A stretch of 64,000 nucleotides of DNA, taken from the NCBI GenBank assembly GCA_002278935.1, contig NCJL01000005.1, positions 124,001 to 188,000 of the forward strand. Reading direction: 5' to 3'. This document shows positions 30,129-39,810 of the stretch, one piece after another (position 1 is the stretch's first letter; the number at the start of each line of letters is the position of its first letter). The notes beneath the pieces were generated by a model that was not told the origin of the DNA, did no database searches, and saw only the letters and a list, made by a program, of their open reading frames with translations. Source of the stretch: Gallionellales bacterium 39-52-133. GTDB lineage: Bacteria; Pseudomonadota; Gammaproteobacteria; Burkholderiales; Gallionellaceae. Made by a program: the position numbers and the translations under genes.

Positions 30129-30908
30129 TTATGCCTGTGATGCGCGACTCTTTTTTATCAAGTCATACGCCGCCTGCACTTCCTGTGCCTGTGCCGTTGC
30201 CACGGCAATCATGTCTTCAGGCACGCCCTGCCCCATTAATTTATCCGGATGGTACTGGCTCATTAATTTGCGATAGGCCCGTTTCACTTCCTGCTCGCTG
30301 CTGTCTTTGCTTACACCAAGCGCCTTGTAAGCATCATCCAGCCCGCTACCGCTGCTGGCCTGTCCGCCTGCAAAGTGTGTCTGGTTGATCACCATTGCCA
30401 GAATCTGCCTGAATGCGTCCTGGCTATAACCCAGCTGCTGCGCGATGTCCACCAGCAACATTTCTTCCGCATGATCCAGACGGCCATCTGCCAGCGCCAT
30501 CACAATCAGATAGACCAGCAACATTTGCCTCAAACTGCTGGTATGTCCGCAAACAGACATAAACTCCTTCAGGGCTGGCCTGATATCGAAATCTGGCGCC
30601 GAGCCTTTTTTAAACAGTGCGATGGATTGCTGTCTGTGCTCAACGGTCATGCCCAGCTTTTCAAACATCTGCTCGACATGTGAAATCTCGTTTTGCGAGA
30701 TGTGCCCATCCGCCTTGGCAATCTTGCCCATCAGCACAAATACTGTGCCGAGAAAGACCGACTGGCGTTGCGCACGGCTCAGCGGGTTAACGCCGCCTAT
30801 GCCATAGGAAATGGTACGGTCTACAATGCTTCCAGCAAAGAAAGCAGCCACGGCTCCAAAAAAGCCAAAGAAGTAAAAGCCCAAAACTGCGGCAACGATT
30901 TTAAACAA
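30129..30908 (-). CDS. djlA: DjlA-like membrane co-chaperone (TerB + J domain)
   Basis: A 259-residue protein with the layout of DjlA. The N-terminal glycine/phenylalanine-rich membrane segment (FKIVAAVLGFYFFGFFGAVA) is followed by a TerB-like helical domain (about residues 55-175). The C-terminal J domain carries the HPDK motif in MSQYHPDKLM, which stimulates DnaK. The start is TTG with AAGGAG five bases upstream. In E. coli DjlA affects capsule synthesis and signal transduction through DnaK. It is flanked by the kinase gene and the ABC permease gene on the same strand. Confidence 0.9.
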   Translation of the reverse strand: MFKIVAAVLGFYFFGFFGAVAAFFAGSIVDRTISYGIGGVNPLSRAQRQSVFLGTVFVLMGKIAKADGHISQNEISHVEQMFEKLGMTVEHRQQSIALFKKGSAPDFDIRPALKEFMSVCGHTSSLRQMLLVYLIVMALADGRLDHAEEMLLVDIAQQLGYSQDAFRQILAMVINQTHFAGGQASSGSGLDDAYKALGVSKDSSEQEVKRAYRKLMSQYHPDKLMGQGVPEDMIAVATAQAQEVQAAYDLIKKSRASQA

Positions 30909-30937
30909 GACTTCTCCTTAAATTGAAAATTAAAATT

Positions 30938-32158
30938 CTACTGGAAACGCAACGCATCAATTGGACGCAAGCGCGATGCCTTGCGTGCCGGATACCAGCC
31001 GAAAAAGATGCCTACACCTGCCGCAACCGCAAAAGCGGTGATGATAGAACTGACCGTGACCACCGCCGTCATGCCCGTAATGACACTCACCGCATAGGCA
31101 CCGCCCACACCCAGAAGCACGCCAATCAGGCAGCCTATAACTGAAATGATAATGGCCTCCAGCAGGAATTGCAGCAGAATATCCTGACCCCGCGCGCCTA
31201 TCGCCATGCGGATGCCAATTTCACGCGTGCGCTCGGTGACCGACACCAGCATGATATTCATGATGCCGATGCCCCCCACCAGCAGAGAGATGGAAGCTAT
31301 TGATCCCAGCATCAAGGACATGACTTTTGCGGTGTCGGCGGCGGTATTGGCCATCGCGGTAAGGTTGCGTATCGTGAAGTCATTGTCAGCGCCTGCACGG
31401 ATACGATGACGCTGGCGCAGCAGTTCGGTGATGGATCTTTCCACTTGCGGCATGACCTCGGCAGATTCTGCCTGGGTCATGATAAAGCGCACGGTACCGG
31501 CAAACTGGCTTCCAAAAAGTTTGCGTTGCGCCGTGGTGACCGGCACCAGCACCGTATCGTCCTGATCACGCCCATCCAGGCTTTGTCCTTTGGCCGCCAG
31601 CACTCCCAGCACCACATACGGGCTATTTTTAATGCGTATGGTCCTGTCAACAGGATCTTCATCCCCAAACAGATTTTCGGCAACGGTTCTTCCGATTAAT
31701 GCAACGCGGGTGGCGGAACGAACATCGGAATCGGTGAAAGGCATGCCCGCGGCAAGCGCCCAGTTGCGCACGGTGAGATAACTGGGTGTGGTGCCGATCA
31801 CCTGCGTGCTCCAGTTGCTGGAACCGTAAACCAGCTGTGCCACACCGGGGGAGGAAGGTGCCACGGCTGCCACCAGTGGCAGTTCACCTATGCTCTGCGC
31901 ATCTTCCGCCGTCAGCGTGGGAGCGGCACCGCCACCCATGCGCATGCCGCCGGAGGTGGTGGAGCCGGACAGAATGATGAACAGATTGCTGCCCATCGCG
32001 GCAATCGAAGCCTGCACCTTTTGCTGTGCGCCCTGACCCACCGCCAGCATCAGAATCACCGCCCCCACGCCGATGACCATGCCGAGCATGGTGAGGATGG
32101 TGCGCAGGCGGTTGGCCCACATCGCCATCCAGGCTTCGCTGAGCATCGCAAGCATCAT
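30938..32158 (-). CDS. MacB-type ABC transporter permease
   Basis: A 406-residue FtsX-like/MacB periplasmic-core permease. One N-terminal transmembrane helix is followed by a large periplasmic domain, and three C-terminal helices carry the LLVGGIGIMNIMLVSVTERTR motif (split here), the signature of MacB-type permeases. The ATP-binding part, fused in E. coli MacB, is a separate gene here. The two overlap by four bases (ATGA), so translation is coupled. With macA and tolC just upstream it should form a tripartite exporter acting on a periplasmic substrate. Confidence 0.92.
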   Translation of the reverse strand: MMLAMLSEAWMAMWANRLRTILTMLGMVIGVGAVILMLAVGQGAQQKVQASIAAMGSNLFIILSGSTTSGGMRMGGGAAPTLTAEDAQSIGELPLVAAVAPSSPGVAQLVYGSSNWSTQVIGTTPSYLTVRNWALAAGMPFTDSDVRSATRVALIGRTVAENLFGDEDPVDRTIRIKNSPYVVLGVLAAKGQSLDGRDQDDTVLVPVTTAQRKLFGSQFAGTVRFIMTQAESAEVMPQVERSITELLRQRHRIRAGADNDFTIRNLTAMANTAADTAKVMSLMLGSIASISLLVGGIGIMNIMLVSVTERTREIGIRMAIGARGQDILLQFLLEAIIISVIGCLIGVLLGVGGAYAVSVITGMTAVVTVSSIITAFAVAAGVGIFFGWYPARKASRLRPIDALRFQ

Positions 32159-32889
32159 ACTTCCGCACCCGTGTGAGCGGCATGAACGAGGGGATCACCC
32201 GCTACCGGGCCATCGTAGATCACCCGTCCATCGGCCAGCCGCACCAGGCGATGCGCGTATGCCGCAATATCATGCTCATGTGTAATCAGCACGATGGTGA
32301 TGCCATCGCGATTATTCAATTCGCTGAACAATTGCATAATTTCCTGACTGGTGTGCGTATCCAGATTGCCGGTCGGTTCATCGGCCAGCAACAACTTGGG
32401 GTGGTTGACCAGCGCGCGGGCGATGGCTACACGTTGTTGCTGGCCGCCGGAAATCTGGTTGGGACGCGAGTGGTGATATTTGCCAAGGCCGACTTTCTCC
32501 AGCATCACCCTGGCCTGCATGATGCGCTCGGCGCGGGTGAGTCCGCGATAGATCAGCGGCAATGCCACATTATCTTCAAGATTGGCGCGCGGCAGCAGAT
32601 TGAAACCCTGAAACACAAAGCCGATAACCTGGTTGCGCAACAGCGCCAGCTCATCGCTGCTCTGCTGATTGACATCGCGGCCATTCAGCAAATATTGACC
32701 ATTGCTCGCCACGTCCAGACAACCCAGAATATTCATGAAGGTAGACTTTCCCGAGCCGGATGGCCCCATGATGGCAACAAATTCCCCGGGCTTCACGCTA
32801 AGCGATACCTCATGCAATACCGGCACGGTACCGGCATCGGTGATGTACTCCTTGCTCAGCTTGTTGATTTTGATTACTTCATCGGTCAT
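32155..32889 (-). CDS. macB: MacB-type ABC transporter ATP-binding protein
   Basis: A 244-residue ABC ATPase of the MacB/LolD group. Walker [10 protein letters not shown] is at residues 42-50, the signature [15 protein letters not shown], Walker [12 protein letters not shown] and the switch histidine in [10 protein letters not shown] are all intact. It powers the permease encoded just downstream with a four-base overlap. It corresponds to the N-terminal half of MacB in species where both halves are fused. There are 207 bp between macA and this gene, and that gap holds an IHF-like site, so it may have its own promoter. Confidence 0.92.
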   Translation of the reverse strand: MTDEVIKINKLSKEYITDAGTVPVLHEVSLSVKPGEFVAIMGPSGSGKSTFMNILGCLDVASNGQYLLNGRDVNQQSSDELALLRNQVIGFVFQGFNLLPRANLEDNVALPLIYRGLTRAERIMQARVMLEKVGLGKYHHSRPNQISGGQQQRVAIARALVNHPKLLLADEPTGNLDTHTSQEIMQLFSELNNRDGITIVLITHEHDIAAYAHRLVRLADGRVIYDGPVAGDPLVHAAHTGAEV

Positions 32890-33027
32890 TTCGAGATGCT
32901 CATTATTCAGTGCTCATCGTTCAGAAATACAGCTTAAAGTTATTCGTATTGCTCCCACCAAGCCGCGTTGGCAGATAAAACTTGCCTACCCTGCGGCTGA
33001 CACACCACAGCTATATCCGAAATTAAA

Positions 33028-33055
33028 TTTATTGAATGTAATCAATATGTTACAA
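33028..33055 (+). promoter_or_regulatory. Extended IHF-consensus site, copy 4
   Basis: AATCAATATGTTA (33040-33052) fits WATCAANNNNTTR, preceded by TTTATTGAATGT. It is in the 207-bp gap between macA and the MacB-type ATPase gene, upstream of the latter. Confidence 0.55.
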
Positions 33056-33096
33056 ATACAATAGGAAACCGGAAGCAGGGCCAACGCAACATATAG

Positions 33097-34347
33097 CTAG
33101 AAGAGTCTTAACCCTGAACTGCCTGATTTTTTAGTGGATGCCTGGCGATCCTCAAGAATGACGATTGCACCCTCTTTGAGGTCTCCGCTCAGCACTTCGG
33201 TATTGCGATTGTCGGTGATGCCGATTGCAACTTTAATTGCCTTGGGCTGGCCGTTTTCCAGCACATAAACGGTACCCATGGGCGCGGCATCGGTTTTGCT
33301 GCGCTCCTGCTTTCGTTCATCCTGTTTACCCTCCTGGCGGACTTCCTGGGGCTTGTTATTTGCTCGCGATTTGTCAGCCGGACGGAAACGCAAGGCAGCA
33401 TTGGGCACCATCACCACACCCTTGCTCTGCGCAATAATAATATTCACATAGGCAGTCATGCCCGGCAGCAGCGACTGGTCGGTGTTATCCACCGACACCA
33501 CCACGTTATAGGTCACCACGTTCTGCTGCGTGGTGGGGTTGAGCCGCACCTGGTGTACCTTGCCGTGGAAGCTGCGATTGGGAAAAGCATCAACCCTGAA
33601 ATTTGCCAGCTGCCCGACATGGATGCTGCCCACATCCGCCTCGGCATAGCTGGTGTCGATCTGCATCTTGCTCAGGTTCTGTGCAATCTTGAACAGGGTC
33701 GGTGTCTGAAAACTCGCCGCCACAGTCTGGCCGGTATTCACCTCGCGCGATACCACCACGCCGGAGACAGGCGAGCGTATCACCGTATAGGACAGATTGG
33801 TGCGGTCACGCTTGGCCTGCGCCTCGTACACAGCCAGCTGTGCACGCGCCGACTTGAGCGCCTGCACAGACTGATCCAGCTCCAGACGGGTGACATACTC
33901 CTGCGCATACAGCCCGCGTGTGCGGGCTTCATTGGCCTGTGCCAGCTCCAGCGATGCGCGGGCGTTTTCCACATTGGCCGTGCTTTGCTGCAGCTGCGCT
34001 TCAATCAGCGCCGGATCAAGCTCCAGCAGTATCTGCCCGGCCTTGACGCGATCATTAAAATCCGCATAAATCTTTTTCACAATGCCTGACACCTGACTGC
34101 CCACATTCACCAGCGTCACCGGATTAAGCGTGCCGTTCGCCGACACGGTTTGCGTGATCTCACCGCGCTCTATGCCTGCGGTCACGTAGCGGCTTTCCGC
34201 CGGCATCTTTGCCGGCATCAGCCACCACACAAGCAGTCCTGCGACAAGCAACGTTGCCGCAGCGCCCAATACATACTTTTTCTGCAGAAATTTTTGTAGC
34301 GTCAGGATCATGTTCAGTTTTCGTGTAGTTAACTTGCGGATTTCCAT
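33097..34347 (-). CDS. macA: MacA/HlyD-type periplasmic adaptor
   Basis: A membrane-fusion protein (up to 416 residues) that links the MacB-type permease to TolC. An N-terminal helix (VLGAAATLLVAGLLVWWLM) anchors it. The biotinyl-lipoyl-like domain is split by a long helical hairpin rich in Ala and Gln. The beta-barrel part includes RSPVSGVVVSREVNTGQTV, and the C-terminal part holds an unusual basic, Lys/Gln/Arg-rich insertion (NKPQEVRQEGKQDERKQ region). The ATG at 34311 (MILTLQ) is an alternative start that removes twelve charged residues. It lies 22 bp downstream of tolC and upstream of the MacB pair. Confidence 0.92.
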   Translation of the reverse strand: MEIRKLTTRKLNMILTLQKFLQKKYVLGAAATLLVAGLLVWWLMPAKMPAESRYVTAGIERGEITQTVSANGTLNPVTLVNVGSQVSGIVKKIYADFNDRVKAGQILLELDPALIEAQLQQSTANVENARASLELAQANEARTRGLYAQEYVTRLELDQSVQALKSARAQLAVYEAQAKRDRTNLSYTVIRSPVSGVVVSREVNTGQTVAASFQTPTLFKIAQNLSKMQIDTSYAEADVGSIHVGQLANFRVDAFPNRSFHGKVHQVRLNPTTQQNVVTYNVVVSVDNTDQSLLPGMTAYVNIIIAQSKGVVMVPNAALRFRPADKSRANNKPQEVRQEGKQDERKQERSKTDAAPMGTVYVLENGQPKAIKVAIGITDNRNTEVLSGDLKEGAIVILEDRQASTKKSGSSGLRLF

Positions 34348-34369
34348 TACTGCATGATTGCCGGCATGA

Positions 34370-35740
34370 CTACTGCCCGGATATCTGCGTCAGATCAAGC
34401 TGGCCGATTGCCTGCGCCAGTGCAAAGCGGCTGAGCAGAAAATTATATAACGCGGCAACCCTTTGCTGGCGCGCATTTGCCAGTGCAGTTTGCGCGGAAA
34501 GGGTGTCCAGAATATTGCCGACCCCCGCCTTGTAGCGACCCAGTATCATTTTCTCCGATTGGGTCGCGGCATTCACCAGATCATCGGCCGAGCGCAGCGC
34601 CTGGCTGTTGGTCAGCAGCCCCTGATAGGCTTTCCACACATCCAGCGCGATCTGGTTCGCCAGGCGATCACGTTCGGCCACCCTGCCTTCAATTTGCGCC
34701 TCGGCAGCGCGCGCCTGATAAATGGTTTTAAACCCCGAAAACAGCGGCACACTCAGGGTAATGCCTATGCTGTTGTTTCTTGCTTCGGGATTGGAGATGC
34801 CCGCCATCGCACCCACCGTTATAGACGGTCTTCCTGTTGCACTGGCTGCCTGCAGTTGCGCTTCGGCCGCCCTGATCTGAGATTCTGCCGCCGCGAGGTC
34901 GGGGCGCTTCTGTCGCGCCAGCGCAATCAGTTTTCCGATATCCTCTTCAATAACGGGGTCAGGGGTTGATTCTGTGACGGCCTGCAGTGTGTAAGGCTGG
35001 GACGCATCAAACCCCATAATGGTCGCCAGCGTACCTTGTGCATTGCTGGCCTCTCCCTCGCTGCGGATGCGGTTCAGCCGCGCCTGCGACAGCGTGGTTT
35101 GCGCCTGCAAGCGATCCACCGGTGTGGCAATGCCCGCCTGATAGCGCGCCTGCGCGGCAGCCAGGCTTTCCTGCGCCTTTGCTTCATCCGCTTTAAAAGA
35201 TTCAACGCTGGCACGTGCCGACAGCAGCGCGTAATAGCCTTGCACCGCACTCAGAAAGTTGCCTTGCAACGATGCATCACGGCTTGCATTCGCAGCAATC
35301 AACAATTGTTTGGCATTTTCCAGCGTGGCGGAGCGTCCGCCAAAGTCATATAACAGATAATTCGCCGACAGGCTGGCTGTCTGGCTGAATGTATCCACCA
35401 CTGCCTGACTGCCTGTCTGTGATTGATTGTTTGATACGCTGCCCGTGGCTGAAAGTGTGGGCAGATAGGCAGCGCTGCTAACTCCCACCTGCGCCGCCTG
35501 CCCTCGTGCGCTCGCCCACAGCGCGCGCGTTTGCGGATTGTTGCACAGGGCCAGGTCAACCACATCGGCCAGCGTCAGCGGTGACAGCAACTTTTCCCTG
35601 GCGCAGTGTTTTACTTCGGGCGCCTGATCCAAAGGCCCGCGTTGAATCAGGTCTTCCGTTGAAAACGGATCCATGGCCAGCGCACGCGATGGCAGGAACA
35701 TGACAAAGTGGATGAGGAATATTACAAAGGACAGGCGCAC
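34370..35740 (-). CDS. tolC: TolC-family outer-membrane efflux protein
   Basis: An outer-membrane channel protein of about 456 residues with two outer-membrane-efflux repeats, long alternating helices and conserved ARQKRPDLAAAES and NILDTLSAQTALANARQQ segments. The longer frame to 35911 would overlap the ppsA coding region. A GTG at 35740 gives a clean signal peptide (MRLSFVIFLIHFVM...SRALA), so I use it; the ribosome binding site is weak. It starts 42 bp after ppsA and is followed by macA, so one transcript may supply PEP synthase and all parts of a MacAB-TolC exporter. Confidence 0.88.
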   Translation of the reverse strand: MRLSFVIFLIHFVMFLPSRALAMDPFSTEDLIQRGPLDQAPEVKHCAREKLLSPLTLADVVDLALCNNPQTRALWASARGQAAQVGVSSAAYLPTLSATGSVSNNQSQTGSQAVVDTFSQTASLSANYLLYDFGGRSATLENAKQLLIAANASRDASLQGNFLSAVQGYYALLSARASVESFKADEAKAQESLAAAQARYQAGIATPVDRLQAQTTLSQARLNRIRSEGEASNAQGTLATIMGFDASQPYTLQAVTESTPDPVIEEDIGKLIALARQKRPDLAAAESQIRAAEAQLQAASATGRPSITVGAMAGISNPEARNNSIGITLSVPLFSGFKTIYQARAAEAQIEGRVAERDRLANQIALDVWKAYQGLLTNSQALRSADDLVNAATQSEKMILGRYKAGVGNILDTLSAQTALANARQQRVAALYNFLLSRFALAQAIGQLDLTQISGQ

Positions 35741-35781
35741 AGTAAATTTCTTAAAAAGATTATGAAAGGGCTGTGCCCGGT

Positions 35782-38157
35782 TTACTTCCCCTGCTCTACC
35801 AGATATAACCAGGTTTCCACCACCGTATCCGGTGTCAGAGAAATGGCAGAAATACCTTCCTGCACCAGCCACTGCGCCAGATCCGGATGATCGGACGGTC
35901 CCTGCCCGCAAATGCCGACATATTTGTCGGCCTTGCGGCAGGCCTGTATCGCCATACTGAGTAGCGTCTTGACTGCGGGATTGCGCTCGTCGAAACCTTC
36001 TGCCACCAGGCCCGAGTCACGGTCTATGCCCAATGTCAGCTGGGTCAGATCGTTGGAACCGATCGAGTAGCCGTCGAAATATTCAAGGAACTGCTCCGCC
36101 AGTATCGCGTTGGATGGAATCTCGCACATCATGATCACGCGCAGACCGTTTTCACCGCGTTTCAGACCGTTTTTCTCAAGCTCGACAATTACTCCGCGTG
36201 CTTCCTGCAGCGTGCGCACAAAGGGAATCATTAACTCAACATTGGTCAACCCCATCTCGTCGCGCACGCGACGCATCGCGCGGCACTCGAGCGCGAAGCA
36301 TTCACGAAAATCAGCCGAAGCGTAGCGCGAAGCGCCACGGAAACCCATCATCGGATTTTCTTCAACGGGTTCATATTCTTTGCCGCCTATCAGACTGGAA
36401 TATTCATTCGATTTAAAATCGGAGAAGCGCACAATCACCGGCTTGGGGAAGAAGGCCGCAGCAAGAGTCGCAACACCTTCGGTCAGTTTGTCTACATAAA
36501 AATCCACCGGGGTGGCATAACCGGCAGACTTTGTTTCCACCAGCGTTTTAAGTTCCGCTGCCAAATTGGGATAAGCGAGTGCCGCTTTGGGATGCAGCCC
36601 TATCATGCGCGCAATCACGAATTCCAGCCGCGCCAGACCCACACCAAAATTTGGCAGGCGGCTGAAATTAAACGCCAGCTCGGGATTGGCCACGTTCATG
36701 CTGATTTTGACCGGTGGTTTGGGCAACCTTTCCAGCGACACATCCAGCACCTCAAAGTCGAGCAGACCCTGATAAACCTTGCCTTCGTCGCCGTCCGAAC
36801 AGGATACGGTCACTTCGCTGCCATCCTTGAGCACCTCGGTTGCATAACCGCAGCCGACCACCGCCGGTATGCCCAGTTCACGCGCAATGATCGCCGCATG
36901 ACAGGTGCGACCGCCGCGATTGGTGACAATCGCCGAGGCGAGTTTCATGACCGGCTCCCAATCGGGATCGGTCATATCGGTGACCAGCACATCGCCAGCC
37001 TTGACCTTGCTGATCTCGCTGACGTCAGCCACCATGCAAACCTTGCCGCTGCCGATGCGCTGACCGATGGCACGTCCGCTCAGCAGAATTTTCCCCTGCT
37101 GCTTCATGCGGTAGCGCTTGAGCGCATCCACGCCCTGCGACTGCACTGTTTCCGGACGCGCCTGCAAAATATACAGCTTGCCATCGATACCGTCCTTGCC
37201 CCATTCGATATCCATCGCCCGGCCATAGTGCTTTTCAATAGTCAGCGCATAGCGCGCCAGCTCCTGCACCTCCTGATCATTCAGTGAAAAACGCGTACTT
37301 TCAGCCTTGGGTACTTCTACGATACGCACCGATTTACCCGCCGAGCGCTCATCGGCAAAGATCATCTTGTTTGCCTTGCTGCCCATATTGCGGCGGATCA
37401 CCGCAGGCTTTCCCGCCAGCAAAGCGGGTTTGTAAACATAGAATTCATCCGGATTGACCGCGCCCTGCACCACCATCTCACCCAGACCGTAAGCGGAAGT
37501 GATCAGCACCACCTGATCAAAACCGGATTCGGTATCCAGCGTAAACAGCACGCCGCTGGCGCCCGTATCGCTGCGCACCATGCGCTGCACGCCTGCAGAC
37601 AAAGCAACATCATGATGTGCATAGCCCTGATGCACACGGTAAGAAATGGCGCGGTCATTGTAAAGAGACGCAAACACATGCCTGATCGCAACGAGCACAT
37701 TATCCACGCCGTGAATATTAAGGAAAGTCTCCTGCTGGCCGGCAAACGATGCATCCGGCAAGTCTTCGGCAGTCGCCGAAGAACGCACCGCGAGCGATAT
37801 GTCGCCGCCTTCATCCTTAACCATTTTTTCGTAGGCCGTGCGTATCTCGCTTTCCAGACGTGCCGGCAGCGGTGTATTGATAATCCACTTGCGTATCTGG
37901 CTGCCTGCCTGCGCGAGTGCGGTGACATCGTCGGTATTGAGCTTGTCGAGCAGCGCCTGAATGCGCGCTGCCAGGCCTTCATGTGCAAGAAAATCACGAA
38001 ACGCAGCCGCGGTAGTGGCAAAGCCGCCGGGAACGCGCACGCCAAGATGGGCAAGCTGGCTGATCATTTCACCCAGCGACGCATTCTTGCCGCCCACGCT
38101 GCCCACATCACTCATGCGTAAAGTATCAAACGATGCGATGTATTGTTGTTTTTCCAT
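35782..38157 (-). CDS. ppsA: Phosphoenolpyruvate synthase
   Basis: A 791-residue enzyme that makes phosphoenolpyruvate from pyruvate with ATP cleaved to AMP, for gluconeogenesis. It has an N-terminal ATP-grasp-like domain ([17 protein letters not shown], then [20 protein letters not shown]). The phosphohistidine domain reads [21 protein letters not shown], and the C-terminal PEP/pyruvate barrel carries the [17 protein letters not shown] and CGQGPSD motifs. Its regulator ppsR is divergently encoded only 62 bp away. Downstream, tolC and macAB follow on the same strand. Confidence 0.97.
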   Translation of the reverse strand: MEKQQYIASFDTLRMSDVGSVGGKNASLGEMISQLAHLGVRVPGGFATTAAAFRDFLAHEGLAARIQALLDKLNTDDVTALAQAGSQIRKWIINTPLPARLESEIRTAYEKMVKDEGGDISLAVRSSATAEDLPDASFAGQQETFLNIHGVDNVLVAIRHVFASLYNDRAISYRVHQGYAHHDVALSAGVQRMVRSDTGASGVLFTLDTESGFDQVVLITSAYGLGEMVVQGAVNPDEFYVYKPALLAGKPAVIRRNMGSKANKMIFADERSAGKSVRIVEVPKAESTRFSLNDQEVQELARYALTIEKHYGRAMDIEWGKDGIDGKLYILQARPETVQSQGVDALKRYRMKQQGKILLSGRAIGQRIGSGKVCMVADVSEISKVKAGDVLVTDMTDPDWEPVMKLASAIVTNRGGRTCHAAIIARELGIPAVVGCGYATEVLKDGSEVTVSCSDGDEGKVYQGLLDFEVLDVSLERLPKPPVKISMNVANPELAFNFSRLPNFGVGLARLEFVIARMIGLHPKAALAYPNLAAELKTLVETKSAGYATPVDFYVDKLTEGVATLAAAFFPKPVIVRFSDFKSNEYSSLIGGKEYEPVEENPMMGFRGASRYASADFRECFALECRAMRRVRDEMGLTNVELMIPFVRTLQEARGVIVELEKNGLKRGENGLRVIMMCEIPSNAILAEQFLEYFDGYSIGSNDLTQLTLGIDRDSGLVAEGFDERNPAVKTLLSMAIQACRKADKYVGICGQGPSDHPDLAQWLVQEGISAISLTPDTVVETWLYLVEQGK

Positions 38158-38219
38158 GATGCAAATCCGTCCTGAAGTTTGACCTTATAATATGCCACTT
38201 ACTCAATGGCAGGTAAAGA

Positions 38220-39035
38220 ATGAATAAAATTCGAACTGTTTTTTTTATTTCAGACCGCACCGGCATCACGGCAGAAAATCTCGGTCACAGCCTGTTGAGT
38301 CAGTTTGAAGGTATTAAGTTCAACAGGGTCAGGCTTCCTTTTCTGGACACAGTGGATAAAGCCCGCGAGGCTCTCGCGCAAATCAATGAGTGTTCCATCG
38401 CCGATGGCCAGCGACCACTGGTCTTCAGCACGCTGATATTGCCGGCCGTGCGCAATATCATCGAACAAAGCGATGCACTGTTTCTCGACTTGTTTGAGAT
38501 GTTTATCGTGCCGCTGGAAGCTGAACTTGGCGTAAGCTCTTCACATGCGGTAGGACGCTCTCACGCAGCTGGAAAAAATTACAATTCCCGCATGGATGCC
38601 GTCAATTATGCGCTGAATCACGATGATGGCGGCATCACACGCGATTTGCACCTTGCCGATATCATACTGATCGGCGTATCACGCTGCGGCAAAACACCCA
38701 CTTCGCTCTATCTCGCCATGCAATACGGAATCAATACCGCCAACTACCCGCTGGTGCCAGAAGATTTTGCATCGGGCTCTTTGCCGCAGGCATTGAAGCC
38801 GCTGCACAGCAAGCTGCAAGGCCTGACCATACGCCCGGAACGTCTGCAGCAAATTCGCACCGAACGCTCACCCAACAGCCGCTACGCGGCCCTTGAGAAC
38901 TGCCAGCAGGAAGTCCGGCAGGCAGAGAGCATGATGCGACAAGAAAATATTCCTTATCTGGATGTCACCACTATGTCGGTCGAGGAAATTGCCACCACCA
39001 TCCTTCATCAGACCGGCCTGAAGCGGCCCGTTTAA
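38220..39035 (+). CDS. ppsR: PEP synthase regulatory kinase/phosphorylase PpsR
   Basis: A 271-residue DUF299 protein. It is a bifunctional enzyme that inactivates PpsA by ADP-dependent phosphorylation of a threonine and reactivates it with phosphate. The P-loop GVSRCGKT is at residues 152-159, and the family start FFISDRTGITAENLGHSLL is clear. It is divergent from ppsA, a common arrangement. Its last four bases overlap the end of the convergent thioredoxin gene. Confidence 0.96.
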   Translation: MNKIRTVFFISDRTGITAENLGHSLLSQFEGIKFNRVRLPFLDTVDKAREALAQINECSIADGQRPLVFSTLILPAVRNIIEQSDALFLDLFEMFIVPLEAELGVSSSHAVGRSHAAGKNYNSRMDAVNYALNHDDGGITRDLHLADIILIGVSRCGKTPTSLYLAMQYGINTANYPLVPEDFASGSLPQALKPLHSKLQGLTIRPERLQQIRTERSPNSRYAALENCQQEVRQAESMMRQENIPYLDVTTMSVEEIATTILHQTGLKRPV

Positions 39036-39394
39036 TTTGCCTGAGCCGCAATATCCTTGTGCACCTGTTCCATATCCAGATTTTGCGCCTGTTCAATCAG
39101 CTGCTCCAGCCCGGATGCAGGCAATGCACCCGCTTCGGAATAGACAATAATGTTCTCACGGAACACCATAAGCGTAGGAATTGAGCGTATCTGGAAAGAC
39201 CCTGCAAGCTCCTGTTCAGCTTCAGTGTTGACCTTGCCAAATACGATTCCGGGAAACTTCTCTGACATTTTTTCATAGGTAGGCGCAAATGACACGCATG
39301 GACCACACCATGGCGCCCAAAAATCGACTATAACCATGTCTTTACCGCCCACAACATCCTCAAAATTTGCCTGGTTAAGTTCTATTGTTGCCAT
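39032..39394 (-). CDS. Thioredoxin-family protein
   Basis: A 120-residue cytoplasmic thioredoxin. The active site WCGPC (Cys30, Cys33) is within VDFWAPWCGPC, and the cis-proline segment is SIPTLMVF. It has a short C-terminal helical extension beyond classic TrxA (about 108 aa), so it is a thioredoxin-like protein rather than certainly the main TrxA. AAGGA precedes the ATG. It could be reduced by the trxB product found at 2.7 kb. The gene is monocistronic. Confidence 0.9.
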   Translation of the reverse strand: MATIELNQANFEDVVGGKDMVIVDFWAPWCGPCVSFAPTYEKMSEKFPGIVFGKVNTEAEQELAGSFQIRSIPTLMVFRENIIVYSEAGALPASGLEQLIEQAQNLDMEQVHKDIAAQAN

Positions 39395-39527
39395 TTTCTT
39401 TTCCTTTAAATAATTATAATTATCAATACAAAGTTGAATATAAGCATATCATTAAATACTATAAATACCAAAAATTTCCTTAACTCATTATGATGACCAA
39501 CTCACTAACCCAATAACGGAGTCAACC

Positions 39528-39722
39528 ATGAAAATAAATGTAGGCAATATCGACAGAATCTTGCGCATCGTGGCAGGAATCATTTTAATCGCACTTGCAG
39601 CGACGCAAACAATTGGTTTATGGGGATATATAGGCATCGTTCCCCTGCTCACCGGCATCTTCAAATTTTGCCCTGCCTATGCACTGCTGGGAATGAACAG
39701 CTGTCCGATGAAAAAGGATTAG
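39528..39722 (+). CDS. DUF2892 small membrane protein
   Basis: A 64-residue protein with two hydrophobic helices, of the DUF2892/YgaP-tail type: it begins with NVGNIDRILRIVAGIILIAL, then a Gly-Leu-rich helix and CPAYALLGMNSC near the end, a typical cysteine-bearing finish. These proteins often accompany rhodanese or stress functions; here it stands alone. A clear GGAG is eight bases before the ATG. A strong terminator follows. Confidence 0.88.
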   Translation: MKINVGNIDRILRIVAGIILIALAATQTIGLWGYIGIVPLLTGIFKFCPAYALLGMNSCPMKKD

Positions 39723-39743
39723 TATTTTTCAAATACAAACTCC

Positions 39744-39783
39744 CGCTTGATAGACACAGCGGTTTATCGGGCGTATTTTTTTG
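39744..39783 (+). terminator. Rho-independent terminator after the DUF2892 gene
   Basis: A nine-base-pair stem, CGCTTGATA paired with TATCGGGCG (two G-U pairs), is followed by TATTTTTTT. It ends the DUF2892 transcript 28 bp before the copA start, so copA must have its promoter within or just upstream of this hairpin. Confidence 0.75.
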
Positions 39784-39810
39784 TATTTTCAAGCTGTTTT
39801 TTTACTTTGA

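Noticed and set aside
35741..35911. N-terminal extension of TolC overlapping ppsA
   Set aside because: The extension is Gly/Arg/Ser-rich, lies within the ppsA coding sequence and would hide the signal peptide; the GTG at 35740 gives a normal TolC start.
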